Below, one piece after another: positions 12,516 through 25,619 of a DNA stretch of 64,000 nucleotides. Each line of letters starts with the position of its first letter. The stretch's first letter is position 1. Source of the DNA: Liquidambar formosana (lineage: Eukaryota > Streptophyta > Magnoliopsida > Saxifragales > Altingiaceae); NCBI GenBank assembly GCA_039720395.1, contig CM077831.1, positions 32,275,067 through 32,339,066 on the forward strand, given 5' to 3'. The notes beneath the pieces are model-generated. The model worked only from the letters and a program-made list of their open reading frames with translations. It was not told where the DNA came from and ran no database searches. The translations under genes were made by a program, and so were the position numbers.

Positions 12516-14635
12516 GTATGTATTGGTGTATGCTAACTTGTTCATCTTATTATTTCTTTGAATACTACATTAATAAGAATTGAAAATTTTATGGAGATAA
12601 GGAATAGGGTAATTTAGGAAGTTTATGGAGACAAGGAGTAAGGTTCTTCATCCTGAATTTGAGTGCAGTTTAATGCTCTACCGGAGTTAAATTTGCTGGT
12701 CTTGAAATTTCATATCATTGGGGATATATACACATATAGCCTAGAAGGCTAGAATTGAGTCACATTTAAAATAAACACACACCCACATTCGCATTCAAAT
12801 TTTGCAGAATGTGCAATGGTATCATTTTTTGCCCCTCAAAATTTTCATATTTTTTTTTGGCTTTGAATTTGTTTTATAATCTTGACTGGAAATAGCTGTA
12901 AAATATTTTGGCCCATTGGGTGATAGATAATAAGAGGATTCATCTGTTTGGTTAATGAATGTGGTTTTCTAAAAGGGCAGGAGTATCCTTCTTTAGCTAT
13001 TCTGTTCCATGTAAGAATGCCTTACAGAGATATTGATGTAGGACAGCACTATATGCAAGATTAATATGTTTACAATTAAGTTTATGGTGGGCCATGGTTA
13101 GGGACGGCTTGTAGGTTCAGGGTTTTAACAGATGGAAGAAAGTTTATTGGGAAAAAGGGTTAAAATTGTCTTGGATTGGAGTCTATCAATTGCTGGAGTT
13201 CCAGATATTATGTGCTTGTATTTTCTAGGCAACAGCTATTTAGACTTTTGGATGTTAGGGTAAAGGCTTATGGGGTAGAAATAGGGTTAGGATTATGTAA
13301 GTAGGGTTTTAGGTTGGAGTAATAGAGAAAAATAAGGGTTGATTGTGGATTATTTTGAGAACAAAGCATTGAAGAAAATTAAAGAGTGGGGAAGCAAGAA
13401 GAAGAGGAGGAGGTTAGAAGTAGACAAGAATCTAGGCAAGCATTCCTTCAATAATCAAACTAAAATACTCAAATTTACATTAATCAAATTCTAATTTGGT
13501 TGGTTCAACGGACTATATTAATAGACTCTAGAAAACTTTTAAGCAAGCAAAACCTTCTAAGAACAAGACTAATCAATCTAGAAACCAAATAGTGCACAAC
13601 CCTGGTATTTCAAGTTGTGTTACACCCGATTGTAGTGACATTGTGGCCGTGGCTTACAACACTTATTGTTGTAATGTTTATGTGACCCCTTGGGAACTTG
13701 AACAGCCCCACTTCCCCGAAAAAAAGAAGAAGGAAATACACAGAAACCCAGAAGGAAAAAAAAAAAAAACAACAGTTGTAGTCAACTAGTCATTAACCTG
13801 CATTACTTATGTTTGGAGTTGACCCAATTATGAATTATTAATTAAGCTAATGAACAAGCTTGGTTTAGTTTATGAGCAAAAACTCAATCTCATACAAAAT
13901 AACAAAACAAGCTTGATTGTTGATCTCAGATGGAAGTTGATCTCAGTTCAATCAAGCTGCATCTGACTATCCATTGTGTGGTTTTGTTTTGGCTCTTACT
14001 AGGCAAGAAATATGGAATAATCCAAAAAACTGTATTTCTGATTTGCACTCTGTTTATTTCTTCCTTTATAGCATGTTATGCTGTCTTTGACTCTATGAGT
14101 TCTTCTTTGGTTTGTGAGAGGATGTAAGATTTTCATGAAGAAATAGAACAAGATGCAATGTAAAATTTTCCTTCTTTTTCTTTATATGAATAATTATCTT
14201 TCCTTTTCCTTTTCCTTCAAGCACAAAGAAAATCATTTTCAGCCTTAGATTTATTTAAACTTGGATTGCAACAAACAGTTGCAAAAGAATAATATCCACA
14301 TTTTAAAAAAAAAATTATGAATTAGTTTGTAGGAGTTCAAATTAGCACATTGCATCAAACATTATTTAACACACACACATGCACACATATATGATATATT
14401 CTGCTTTCCAATTTTTTTTTTTTTTTTTTGGGGTATGTTTTCTGTAGAATAAAAAAAAAAAAAAAACCTTGTTATGCTACTCTATCATGCATTGAGGCTT
14501 ACTCCTTGCCTCATGGTAAATCAAAAAGCTTTTTATCCACCTTTCACCTTTTAAGACTGGTGACTATATGCTGTCATTTTGCATTTGTTCCGTAAGTTAC
14601 ACATTTCTCATATAATTTACAATGTTGTGAGTCAG
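12516..14635 (+). other. BMS1 intron 6, large, no gene seen
   Basis: This 2.1 kb intron joins the exon ending in GTK to the exon starting VHIAGVGDYS. It is AT-rich with short A and T runs. I found no transposon ends or coding segments in it. Confidence 0.6.
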
Positions 14636-15000
14636 GTGCATATTGCTGGTGTGGGTGATTACAGTTTAGCTGGCGTTACTGGCTTGGCTGATCCTTGCCC
14701 TTTGCCATCGGCTGCCAAGAAGAAGGGACTGCGTGACAAGGAGAAACTATTTTATGCTCCAATGTCAGGACTCGGGGATCTCCTTTATGACAAGGATGCT
14801 GTCTACATAAACATAAATGATCACTTCGTACAGTTTTCTAAAGTTGATGATGAAAGTGGGGAAGTGACACGCAAAGGTTTTAAAATTATTCTATGTTTTT
14901 ATATAAATTTTGGTGTATGAATGATATCTTTAATTGATTTAAATGTTACTTTTTATTCCATCCTTTCAGAATGGTATTTCCTATTTATTGAAGTGGAAAC

Positions 15001-15023
15001 ATCTCTCTCTCTCTCTCTCTCTA
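15001..15023 (+). repeat. (TC)n microsatellite in BMS1 intron 7
   Basis: A run of about eleven CT/TC units lies in the intron between exons 7 and 8. A second short C8-then-CT tract lies at about 15721-15747 just after exon 8. Confidence 0.9.
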
Positions 15024-17581
15024 TAAATTTTTATTTATCATATATCATATATCCTGCCTTATTTCTTTATTCTTATATTTCGATAATACTGTCATGTTGA
15101 ATTAACACATAGGCCATGGGCATATATTAAATTACTTTCTTGTTGTTGTAACTGCGACTATTTTGTTTGTGCTAGAATTTTAATTTTACTTTGTTAACAG
15201 GAAAGGAACGTGACGTGGGTGAGGTTTTGGTAAAATCGCTTCAGAACACAAAATATTCCATTGATGAGAAGTTAGAAAAAGCTTCATTACCCTTTTCAGC
15301 AGGAAACATAATATCTTATCCGAAAGTCAGAGTGATGCAAATGGTACTCCGGAAGCTGGTGAGTTGATTTCCGGAATAGAGCCTCCAGATCAATATCAGG
15401 CTGGGAAGAATTTAAAGCTGATGGGTCTGATGAAAGTGATGCTGAGGATCTGGATGGTTCAGAATCTTCAGAGCAAGATTATGCTGTTAAAAATGATGCA
15501 ACCATAAATAATGATCTTAGTGGTTCTGATGAAGAAAATGGTGATGCTTTTGGAGCAGCAGCCTCCTTTACAAAATAACTTAGAGGAACATATTGAGTTC
15601 CATGATGGAAGAATGAGGAGAAAAGCTGTCTTTGGAAATGACATTGATCATAATGATACAGAGGTAATCAATGCTAATGGACAAGTTTGTCGAGAAGTGT
15701 CCTCCTCAATCTCTCTTTCCCCCCCCCCCTCTCTCTCTCTCTCTCTCAAAGGGGGTGAATCAATGACAAGCATCATAATAATAATAATAATTATCATTAT
15801 TTTTAAACTGCATGTGGATTTACATCAATCCTCTCATACACCCTTGGCGTTCCAGGTGACATAATGCTAAAGAAAATAATGCCATTATACCTTTACTGTT
15901 AGATGAAATCACTATGCTCTAACATAATGCTAGAGTTTATATTGAACTTTGCCAACTCATGAGTGTAATGTTTCCTTATTTTTTCCCCACTATATCTGGG
16001 TTTTTGCTTGGCCATGATGTGATATTGTCCCCATCCCGCTTCCCCTATCTTTACAGGTGAATATTTAATTAAGAAAAGAGCAGTGATGAAGCATCCCCAA
16101 AACCCACACTAACAAATGACAAGAAAAATTTTAACTATAAAACACAAGCATGCCCAAATTCACCCAAAAGTAAAGGACTCTCCTGGTCATTGTACAATAT
16201 CCAATTTTCTAAACCCCTTATAGATCTAATATACAAATGCAGTGAATTAGGCGGAATTAAACTTTTTCAATTTAATACACTGTAAAATGCTGCTTGCCGT
16301 ATATGGTTGGTAAAGTGTGGATTTGAAGAAATTATACCCCTCTCAAGACTTGTACTTTGTACTATGTTACAATCCTCTTTCTTGACTCTTGGAAACTTGA
16401 ATAAAAGTTTATCATTATCTTGGTCTTGACTGATGAAGTTTTGACTGTCAAAAACAAAAAGGGTTTTTGTTGTAGAATGCTCATATTCTTTGCATTTGCT
16501 TTTTTGTAGGATTTTGATGAAGATGAAGAAAACGATGACGACGTAGAGGACAATTCATCTTCTGGTTCAGATTTTTCAGAGAAAGATGGACATGATGATG
16601 GTACATTTTTTTACTTCTGAATTTGTTGTTAGCTGTACTGTTCATGTATGGCCATTGTAAAACATTAGTTCTCATGTATCATGAATAGATGTGGTACTAT
16701 GTACTAAGGTTAAATAACTTTAGATGGGTAGCAACAAAAGAATAAAAGTGAACTGGATGTTTTCTTTTCCATAAATCGATTAATGTTTGTCTCGGCAGAA
16801 TTTGTGAAAATTTTTCTTCTCTTTTTAAAAATCTTTTATTGGTTGCCTTCATAGAAGATGAGATGGGTAACGCTTCAAAGTGGAAAGAATCTTTGGTGGA
16901 AAGAACCATCTTGAGACCAAGTACTAATCTTATGCAACTTGTATATGGGAATTCGGCATCAAAGTCAACAACTTCTATCAATGAAGTACAAGGTAATACT
17001 GAGGATGAAGAAAGTGAGGATGAGGACTTCTTTAAGCCAAAAGGAGAGGGAAAGAAGGTTCGTTTTTAGAGCTCTTGGTACCATGAATGTTTGTTATTTT
17101 TCCAAAATAGGATGTGCTTTCGTAACTACTTAGACAAATAGATTGGACATCCCTTTGAAAATTCAGAATGATAACTGGAATTTAGATTTTATGCATTCTT
17201 ATTCTTGTTGTTTTTAATTTATTGCAGAAACTGGGGGATGGTTTGGATGGTGGAAATTTCAATGCTGATGACTGTTCCAAATTCACAAATCATGCAAATC
17301 TCAGAAATTGGAAGAGCGAAGAGCTCATTCAAAGCATTCGTGATCGTTTCATCACCGGAGATTGGTCGAAGGCTGCTCGCAGAGGTCAAGTCTCAGGGGC
17401 TGACAATGAGGATGATGAAGATGCTGTCTATGGTGAGTTTTGAAGATGTAGAGACAGGTGAGAAATATGAGAGCCGTCTTACGGATGATGCTGGAAGTGA
17501 TGAAATCCACAAGGAAGATGATTCGTTAGCTGAGGAACGGAGGCTTAAAAAGCTTGCTCTTCGTGCTAAATTTGATGCTCA

Positions 17582-17880
17582 ATATCCTTTTCACTTGAAA
17601 TATTATTATCAGTTTTTTAATATGAACTCTCTCTCCTCTTTGGCGGGGTTTCTGGGGGAAGGGAGAATGCACATATCTCAGATTAGGGCTGGTTCTTGAT
17701 CAAATTTTGAGACAATTTTCGCATGCTTGGATCTACATAATTGAATCTGGTTACATGGGACGCTGATTATCATATTGGTTGTATGTGAACAGTATTGCAT
17801 TGGGTTTTTTTCGTATATTCTTCATTGTCTACTCAGAAAAGTTTGGAAATTTGCTTTTGTTGACCTTAATATCAATCTAC
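17582..17880 (+). other. U12-type AT-AC intron (BMS1 intron 11, 299 bp)
   Basis: The exon side reads gat gct ca| and the intron starts ATATCCTTT, an exact match to the U12 5' splice site. It ends in AC after CCTTAAT (17864-17870), which fits the U12 branch site, with the branch A 11-12 bases from the end as expected. Removing 299 bases restores caa tat gaa gaa, giving the conserved AQYEESESPDEE stretch in frame. No GT donor or AG acceptor gives this join. Confidence 0.85.
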
Positions 17881-18288
17881 ATATGAAGAATCTGAATCAC
17901 CTGATGAGGAAATTGATAAGAAACACGGGGCTAAATTTCAACGAGGTCAAGCCAACGAAGGGGATTTTTTGACAAGGTAAACTTCTGACTTTTTATTTTT
18001 ATTTTTTATTCTAGTATATTGTCTACTAGTTGGAATTATTTAGCAGTAACTTGTGCTTGGTGTTTGCAGTTGAAGGAGGAAATTGAACTTCGGAAACAAA
18101 AGAACTTAGCAGAACTCAATGATCTTGATGAGGCCACTCGAGTAGAGATAGAGGGCTTTAGAACAGGCACTTACCTAAGATTGGAAGTTCATGATGTTCC
18201 TTTTGAAATGGTTGACCATTTTGATCCTTGTCATCCTATACTGGTTGGAGGAATAAGTCTTGGGGAGGAAAATGTTGGATACATGCAG

Positions 18289-19679
18289 GTTAGAATATAT
18301 TTTGGAACTAAGTTTTTATTGTTGCAATACTCCAGTGGTGATTTAATGTTTTTGGTGAATCCAATGCTGATATTATCCTTAGGGCTTCCATCTGATAATT
18401 TATAGGCTACTAGGTATTTTCTTACCACATATTACTGTGAAGTCTTAATTCTCTCAAGTTCCATAGTTTATGGGAAACTTGAAAAAACCCAATGATGGTT
18501 TGCTAAAAGAATGGGATTGTAGAACTTGGTCGTGTGGTGGGAAGTTTACACAACAACCACACTCTAATACAATTTATATCCCTTTTTTTTTGGAAAATTA
18601 TTTGTATTTTACTTAGAAATCAATCCAGAGAATTAGGGTAACAGAAATCAATGTTTGATTACAAAAATTATGAAGAGAGAATATGATGAAGATGGAGATG
18701 GGAGTTAGAGAAAGAAAAGCAAGCAACTTGGAAATCACACTTTAATGAAGCTTAAAGCTGCAAAGTATTAATTGGATATTCACTAATTTTTAAAAGAGAT
18801 GATTACTACCCTTTTATAGGCTTAAACTTCAACTTTTATAATTAATCGTAACCCTTAAATTGAAATAATCTCAACCATCAATAAGAACCTATGTGAAAGG
18901 CCTTTTAAGTTCACTCTTACTGTAGCGTGAACATTATTACCATGCCACAGTAGTGTGAAGAGTAACTTCGCATGAAAGGCCTTCTTCAAGCAAAAGAAGC
19001 TTGTTGATTGGCTTGGGCCCTCTAGCCCTTGTTTTGGGCTTCCAAAGTCCATCATAAATTGTGTATCCAATCAATTGCCATGACATCAGTTTGCCTCAAA
19101 TTGAATGGGGCAAAGTCCTATATTATAATAGTAACACTATATTTAACCAATGGACAATTTTGAGGCTTTGTTGAGGTGGTTTATTACAATTGGTCATATA
19201 ATTGTGGTTACATAAATGCTTTGCATGCAACATCCTTAACAAAGGGTATAAGAGGATTAGCTGAATTAACTCTTTTTATTTTTATTTTTATAGACAAGTA
19301 ATTGATGGAATTGCGAATGGAGTTGGTTTCAGGAGTTGTTTTTGTCTATTTTTTATTAATCTGTAATAAAATCCTCTTTATTTTTAAGTATTTCTACTTT
19401 GAATTTTCGTGATTCCCATCTAGATAAGAAGTTTCATAAATTGGGCTATTTTTATAGCATGTGAAAATTAACACTTCTATGTAATCTCATTTAGGTATTG
19501 AGACTTATTATTGGGGGCTATGAAGTTGATATATTACTTTGTTCACATCACATACAGTTCTTTATAATCACCTCCATTACATATAGCTTATTATAAACTT
19601 ATATGTAATGGGAATTTTTTCATCTGTTCTCTTCACACGTTTTTTAATGTCATAAGATGCTCTGTTTTTTTTCTTCCAG
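18289..19679 (+). other. BMS1 intron 13 with possible retroelement remnant
   Basis: This 1.4 kb intron joins the exon ending GYMQ to the exon starting ARLKRHRWH. The stretch near 18880-19080 (ACTGTAGCGTGAACA and neighbouring sequence) resembles plant retroelement LTR remnants, but I could not define ends. Confidence 0.35.
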
Positions 19680-20359
19680 GCCAGGTTAAAGAGACATAGA
19701 TGGCATAGGAAAGTTCTGAAGACTAGGGATCCAATAATTGTTTCTATTGGATGGAGGCGTTACCAAACTACACCTGTTTATGCCATTGAGGACCGCAATG
19801 GACGGCATCGTATGCTGAAGTATACTCCTGAACACATGCATTGCCTTGCGATGTTTGGGGCCCTCTTGCACCTCCAAATACTGGAGTGGTTGCTGTCCAG
19901 AATTTGTCAAACAATCAGGTCAGATATATATATAAAACCAAAAAAATTTGTAGTTGTAGTTGATTGAGAAATAATTTTGTAGCATGTGACAATCCTAACC
20001 TTCTTCTTAAGGCGGTAAGAAACTAAAAAAATATCAAAAGCATGATGAATAATTAAAGATCTTTTGAAATGTGGAAACTGTTTGAAAATAATAATTGAAT
20101 TGGTTTTTGGGTTGGGGTGCCTTGGAGCCTTACCTGAAAGACCAAGACCAAAACCAATTTATTTTTAGTGGTGTTAAATTTGGATTACTCAAATTTAAAT
20201 TTCTTAGCAAAAGGCCAACCCAAATTTGGTTATTTTGGAGCTTAGCTTTTGCCAACTCCATCCGAAAAATTTGACTCAATAATGTTTTTCTAATATAGAA
20301 CGTTATTTTGGTGATTTTGTGTGAAATTTTTAATTATTATTTTGTTGGTCCACAATTAC

Positions 20360-20859
20360 TATTGTTGGAGATGCCCAATAGATGCGTTATGTATAAGGAA
20401 GCGGCGGAGTCAGTTGACCATTTTTCTATCCATTGTAATGTGGCTTGGGATATGTGGGTTTCCATCTTTCTCCTTTTTGGTATTCACTGAATACTTTTAT
20501 CTACCACGCATGACCTTCTCTCAAAATGGTGGATAAAGGCACGAAGTAGGAATGTTAAGTGGTTTGGAAAATGATTCCACATGCTCTCTTTTGGTGTCTT
20601 TGGAAAGAAAGGAATTTGAGAACCTTTGAAGGGGTGGAAGTCTCTTTTGTTGAGATTAAGTCTTCTTTTGTAAAAATTCTTTTTTGGTGGCATTTTAATT
20701 GTTTAGGTGGGTGTAGGCGTGTAGCGCCTCCTTTTTTTCTTTTTGTTGATTATCTTAAGATCTACTCTTGATCTTTTTGCTTGCTGCTTGTATATGTCTC
20801 ATACACATGGGCCCTTTTTGGTTTCTTTAATACAACACAGGGGAAAAAAAAAAAAAAAA
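20360..20859 (+). mobile_element. 5'-truncated LINE fragment in BMS1 intron 14
   Basis: The translation RCVMYKEAAESVDHF, then [18 protein letters not shown], matches the zf-RVT end of the LINE at 576-3100. It is followed by a 3' untranslated region and a 16-base poly(A) at 20844-20859. This is a second, shorter copy of the same family, here on the plus strand in the same direction as BMS1. Confidence 0.85.
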
Positions 20860-23850
20860 GACACTATCATTGGCATGTCATAATTTGATGACTTCATTTA
20901 ATCGTATGCATTATGTTTTACAAGCAAACACATGATTTTAGGTTGGAGTATTACAGCTTGTGTTGTCATGAGACCCAATTATGCATACTAAGCCTGCTGG
21001 TCTTTAACTAGTCACATTCCATGTTTCTCTCTTGTGTCCAACTCCTTTGTTTTCTTCATCCTTCAAGAGCTACATTACCCCATCGCTATGGACCTTTGAT
21101 CCGGGGGCCCCATTCTTCGTCGGCGATCACCGTCACCAAGAATGGCATGGAGAAGAATCAGAAAATGGCCCAGGGATAGTTTTTTTTTATGGATAGTTTT
21201 TTTTTTTTTTTTTTTTAAAATTTTTATTGTTTATTGTTTTGTTTTAAAGCTCAATTTCTTCTGTTATGGATAGTTCTGTTTTGTTTTTTGTTTTTTGTTT
21301 TTTTGTGATTTTCCAGACCCTGAGTGGAATTCATTTGTTTTCCCAGGCAACTTTTAGGATAACAGCAACTGCAGTCATACTGGAGTTCAACCATGCGGCA
21401 CGGATAGTGAAGAAGATCAAGCTGGTTGGTTACCCCTGCAAGATCTTCAAAAAGACAGCACTTATAAAGGACATGTTTACTTCAGATCTTGAAATTGCTA
21501 GGTTTGAAGGTGCAGCTGTTCGGACAGTTAGTGGTATCCGGGGGCAGGTGAAGAAGGTATGCTTGTTAAACATAGGAGTCATAATATTTTGCCATTTCTT
21601 ATTCTGTCCTCATGGTTTGTGTCAGTTACATTTGATTGTATGTGTTCATATTTTTTACAAAATTGTAGGATAAGCAGAATTGTAAGATGGGAATGCAGCT
21701 GGAAATATGGGTGTTTTGTCTTTACCTGTGAAGGTTGATTTGAATAATTTCAATTTGACATTTATCTGCAGGCCGCGAAAGAAGAGATTGGTAACCAACC
21801 CAAAAAGAAGGGAGGACATCCTAAAGAAGGCATTGCCAGGTGCACCTTTGAGGATAGAATTTTGATGAGCGACATCGTTTTTTTGCGTGCTTGGACTCAA
21901 GTTGAAGTTCCTCGCTTTTTCAACCCGTTGACGACAGCGCTGCAACCTCATGATCAAACCTGGCAAGGAATGAAAACTGTTGCCGAGTTGAGGAGAGAAC
22001 ATGGTCTTTCTATCCCCGTTAACAAGGATTCTCTCTACAAGGTAGAGAGAGAATTTGTTTTATTTCTTCAGTTTTTCATCACTTTTCGATGTTTGTTTCT
22101 AATATTTATTTGTTTGCTTGTTTGATTTAACAGCCCGTTGAAAGGAAGCTAAGGAAGTTCAACCCATTGGTCATCCCGAAGTCATTACAGGCAGCTCTTC
22201 CGTTTGCTTCAAAGCCCAAGGACATACCCAGTCGGAGGAAACCGCTATTTGAAAATCGTAGGGCTGTTGTTATGGAACCTCATGAGCGAAAAGTCCATGC
22301 TCTTGTTCAACACCTTCAGTTAATCAGAAATGAGAAGGTAAGCACTTTCAGAGAGAATATCACCCTTTTTCATTGAAAACAATTAGTGTAGATACAAAGG
22401 AGGACAAGCAGTCCACCCAAAAAGAATCAATCCAAAAACAAAGACACCATCTCAGGCCAAGAGACAAAAAAATCCCCCTCCCTCCAACCCCCAAGAAAAC
22501 GAAGAAAAATATGAAGTCAAAAGTCAAAATCGTTGGAGGAATGAAAATGAGGAAAAATAAAAATAAAAAATCTTAGATGAGCTCTTCTGAAGAAAAAAAT
22601 AATGTGGGCACAAAGAGCAAAGTTGAGCAGATGTCGCAGTTGTAGTGGTGGCACAACAACAATGGGGTTGGTGGCAGCTATTGCGGTGACAATGCTTGAA
22701 CGAAGGAGGATTTTAAAGCTTTACTGTCTCAAGTCTTTCCATGAATTTTTATCCCTTTACTAGTAGACTTAGAAGGAAGAAATTTTAATTTCACTAATCC
22801 CTCCCACCACTAAATTCCGTCTCTAAATCCCTCTTCCAAATGTGCCCTCGATTTTCAAAATAAAAAATAAAAAATTGCACTTTGATTGGTCAACCACATC
22901 TGACATTGTGGATTGATAAATACCCCAATTTATATGCTCTATATCTTAGAGCACCTAATCAAGAAAACAAAATTTCAATTAATAATTTAGTTGTAAATCT
23001 TGCGGAAAGGGAAGATATTTAAGTTCTATCTTTATTTCCTATGAATCTCATTGTTGAAAAAGAAGACATCTAAGCTGTTTGTTTGTATTTATTTATTTAT
23101 TTTGTTTAAGTTTTTAATCATTTTCTTCTGTAATGGCATAGCATTTAGTGTAATGGCATAGCATTTACAAATGTGAGGGTGCGTTTGCACAATATATTCT
23201 GGTTTTGACAGGACTCTGTTAGGGGTGAGGGTAATCTTCCCTAGAATGTTAGTATGGCATCCATGTTATATCAAACTGCCAGGGGTGTTTGTGACCTTTG
23301 GTATAAATATTATTCTTTTAAAATGGACTTTTCAGACATCTGTGCATTACTTAAATTTACATAAATATAATGAATATTTTTTGTGAGCCAACCAAAGGAA
23401 ATCAATGTCTTCTCGCATTTGATTGTTGCGAATCTTGATACCTTAATTCAACTTTATGCATGTGGTATGGTAGTTGAGTGTTGTCCCCCATTTTCAAAGA
23501 GAGACTTTTATCCTGTCTTCAACACTTCATCATTATGGTTGTTTTGGCATCCTTTTGTCAGTTCTGGCCTGTTTCTTTTGTCAGTTCTAAATAGTTTTTA
23601 CTAAATTTCTTACCATCTTCAATTACAAGTTGCCAATCAGCCCTTACAAATTCTGAGTTTCATTTTTACACTTGGCATTTTACAGATGAAGAAGCGAAAG
23701 CTAAAGGAAGAGCAGAAGAGGAAAGCGCTTGAAGTTGAGAAGGCCAAAGATGAGCAGCTGACGAGAAAGCGCCAGAGAGAAGAACGGCGAGGTAGATATA
23801 GGGAGCAAGACAAAATGAATAAGAAAATCCGGAGACATGTAGAGGCATGA

Positions 23851-25619
23851 TGGGCTCCTATCTAGAATTGTTTCAGAAACCATCCATGTGTTGCCCCCAA
23901 GAAAATTTTGTCAATGGTGGTGGACATCTAATTCACATTCAGATCTCTGGGGTGAATTCCTCTCCTCAAGTCAACTGCTCATGTTTGACCATGTGGCTTC
24001 TAGTATGGGATGTTCATGATCATCGCTTCTGATAGGGCCACACTGATGTGCTCTGGATCAACTTGTGGACGGTCTTGCAATGTTGCTGAAGCACCTATTG
24101 ATCTTATGGTGGTTCGAGCCCAAAATTCCCTTCATTCTAGCATCTAACATGTATCAAATATTCTTTAAGCGATTGAGTACCTGTATGGATAGTGTTTTGT
24201 TAGGAGGTTTTTTTATTTTTTTATTTTTTATTTTAAAGGTATTTTGTTAGGAGATTTTGCCCACTGTAAGGGAGCTTTTTGTACGAGCCTGAAAACTGTA
24301 CTTGAAATAATTTACGGGATCTTGAACTTTAATCCTTTTTACAATCAGTTTTGCTTTGCTAATCTCAAGAGGGGAAGGGATGCTTTAAGCCTTAAGTCAT
24401 GGCAATTCCAATTCCAGCTTTTGGGTGGCAATAAAAACCCAGCCCTAAAATGGTGATCAAATGTTCTTTCATTTTTCTTTCTTTTTATTTTATTTTATTT
24501 TATAGATAATCAATAGAAACTACTCTTACCCTTAACCCCGTTACTATCAAAATATGGACATCTTACTTAGAATGCCACTAGACTATTATGTCATCTATAA
24601 ACAAATTTGATATTACTATTTGATTTGTACTCTGTTTTAGCTGAATGGGATAGTATTTCCAATTTTACATTTGGGAGTAAAAGAAAATAGGAGAAATATT
24701 TCCAATATCTTGCTTAGTGAGGACTAAGGAAGATGTTTAACAGCTTGAACTCTTGCCTAAATTTGCTTTACCCATTCACGTGGCAGTTGATATGATTAAA
24801 TATGTGGTATGCCAAACTAACCCACATGAGTGTCATATCAACCGTTACATAAGTTGGACAAAAAAAATCTGAGCGAATGAGTTGAGTAATATAGCACTGC
24901 TTAGAGAGTAATACCATCTTACCTTAGTAGTTGGTCCAAAGGGTGGTGCTATCTGCGCTCCATGATTCTGCCAACAGCAATATTACAGTTTCCTCACCCT
25001 TTTTCAATTTTTTTTTTTTCATATTTTAAATGACATCTATATCCCAATTAAAAAAAAAGGGAAAATTAGTCTAAAGTACAATTTTAGTGAACCTGTAAAG
25101 GCAAAAGTTCATGTGGGAATTTTATATAAACATAAGTCCAATTTTAAGTAAAATGTGAGTGTTTTATAAGGGTGTTAATTGTATATAGTCTATATTTTTT
25201 GTTTTTAAACATTAAAATGACGTAACTTTTAATATATATGTTGGTTTTTGATAAAATTTATATTTTTTTAATTTACTTGTTGAAAGCTTTGAAACAAGAC
25301 ACATGATGATTATAAAATTAGGAAAAAAAAAAAAAAAAAACAGCTACATTGACTAAATGTGCTGTTTTAAAAATAGTTATATGTAACTATTTTTAAAAAT
25401 TTTAAATTAATTGTTTTTAGTAAAGTTTAAATTAAAATTAATTATTTCGAGAGTAATTTTAACAGTTACATTATGAATAAACCAATTAAATTTGGTATTA
25501 GCGATTTGAAATTTTTTGAATTCAAGAGAATATAGTGCTTTTAAAATAGTTACATGCCATGTGTGACTATCATTTTTCAATCAAGATAAAGAGGAGGTTA
25601 AGAAAAAAAAGAATATATA
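23851..25619. other. BMS1 3' flank and spacer, no gene seen
   Basis: The first few hundred bases after the BMS1 stop are presumably its 3' untranslated region. The rest is AT-rich with T-runs, and I saw no coding signal or transposon ends. Confidence 0.55.

Larger units (their letters stand above)
10396..23850 (+). pseudogene. BMS1: BMS1 ribosome-biogenesis GTPase, 18 exons, frame broken by small indels
   Basis: BMS1 is the nucleolar GTPase of the small-subunit processome, which works with the RCL1 partner in 18S rRNA maturation. Coding exons: 10396-10532, 10662-10808, 11218-11305, 11451-11568, 12030-12219, 12305-12515, 14636-14876, 15201-15663, 16510-16600, 16855-17057, 17228-17581, 17881-17976, 18070-18288, 19680-19918, 21347-21556, 21772-22041, 22134-22337, 23686-23850. 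Recognisable pieces include HKSHRSR, VVVVHGPPK before the P-loop, GVLTHLDKFKD (G4), the acidic middle, YLRLEVHDVPFEMVDHFDP, and a basic tail NKKIRRHVEA before TGA. Nearly all introns have GT-AG ends, except intron 11 (AT-AC). About 13 small indels break the frame, including one in the P-loop GKS codons (near 11223); almost all are plus or minus one base in a homopolymer, and I saw no substitution stop. Exons 2, 7, 9, 10, 13 and 15-18 are intact. It is either a recent pseudogene or a functional gene with sequence errors. Identity is firm; the 'broken' status is uncertain. Confidence 0.85.

Noticed and set aside
17587..17884. Transposon insertion inside a BMS1 exon
   Set aside because: The ends fit a U12 AT-AC intron exactly and excision restores the frame; no terminal repeats or duplication.
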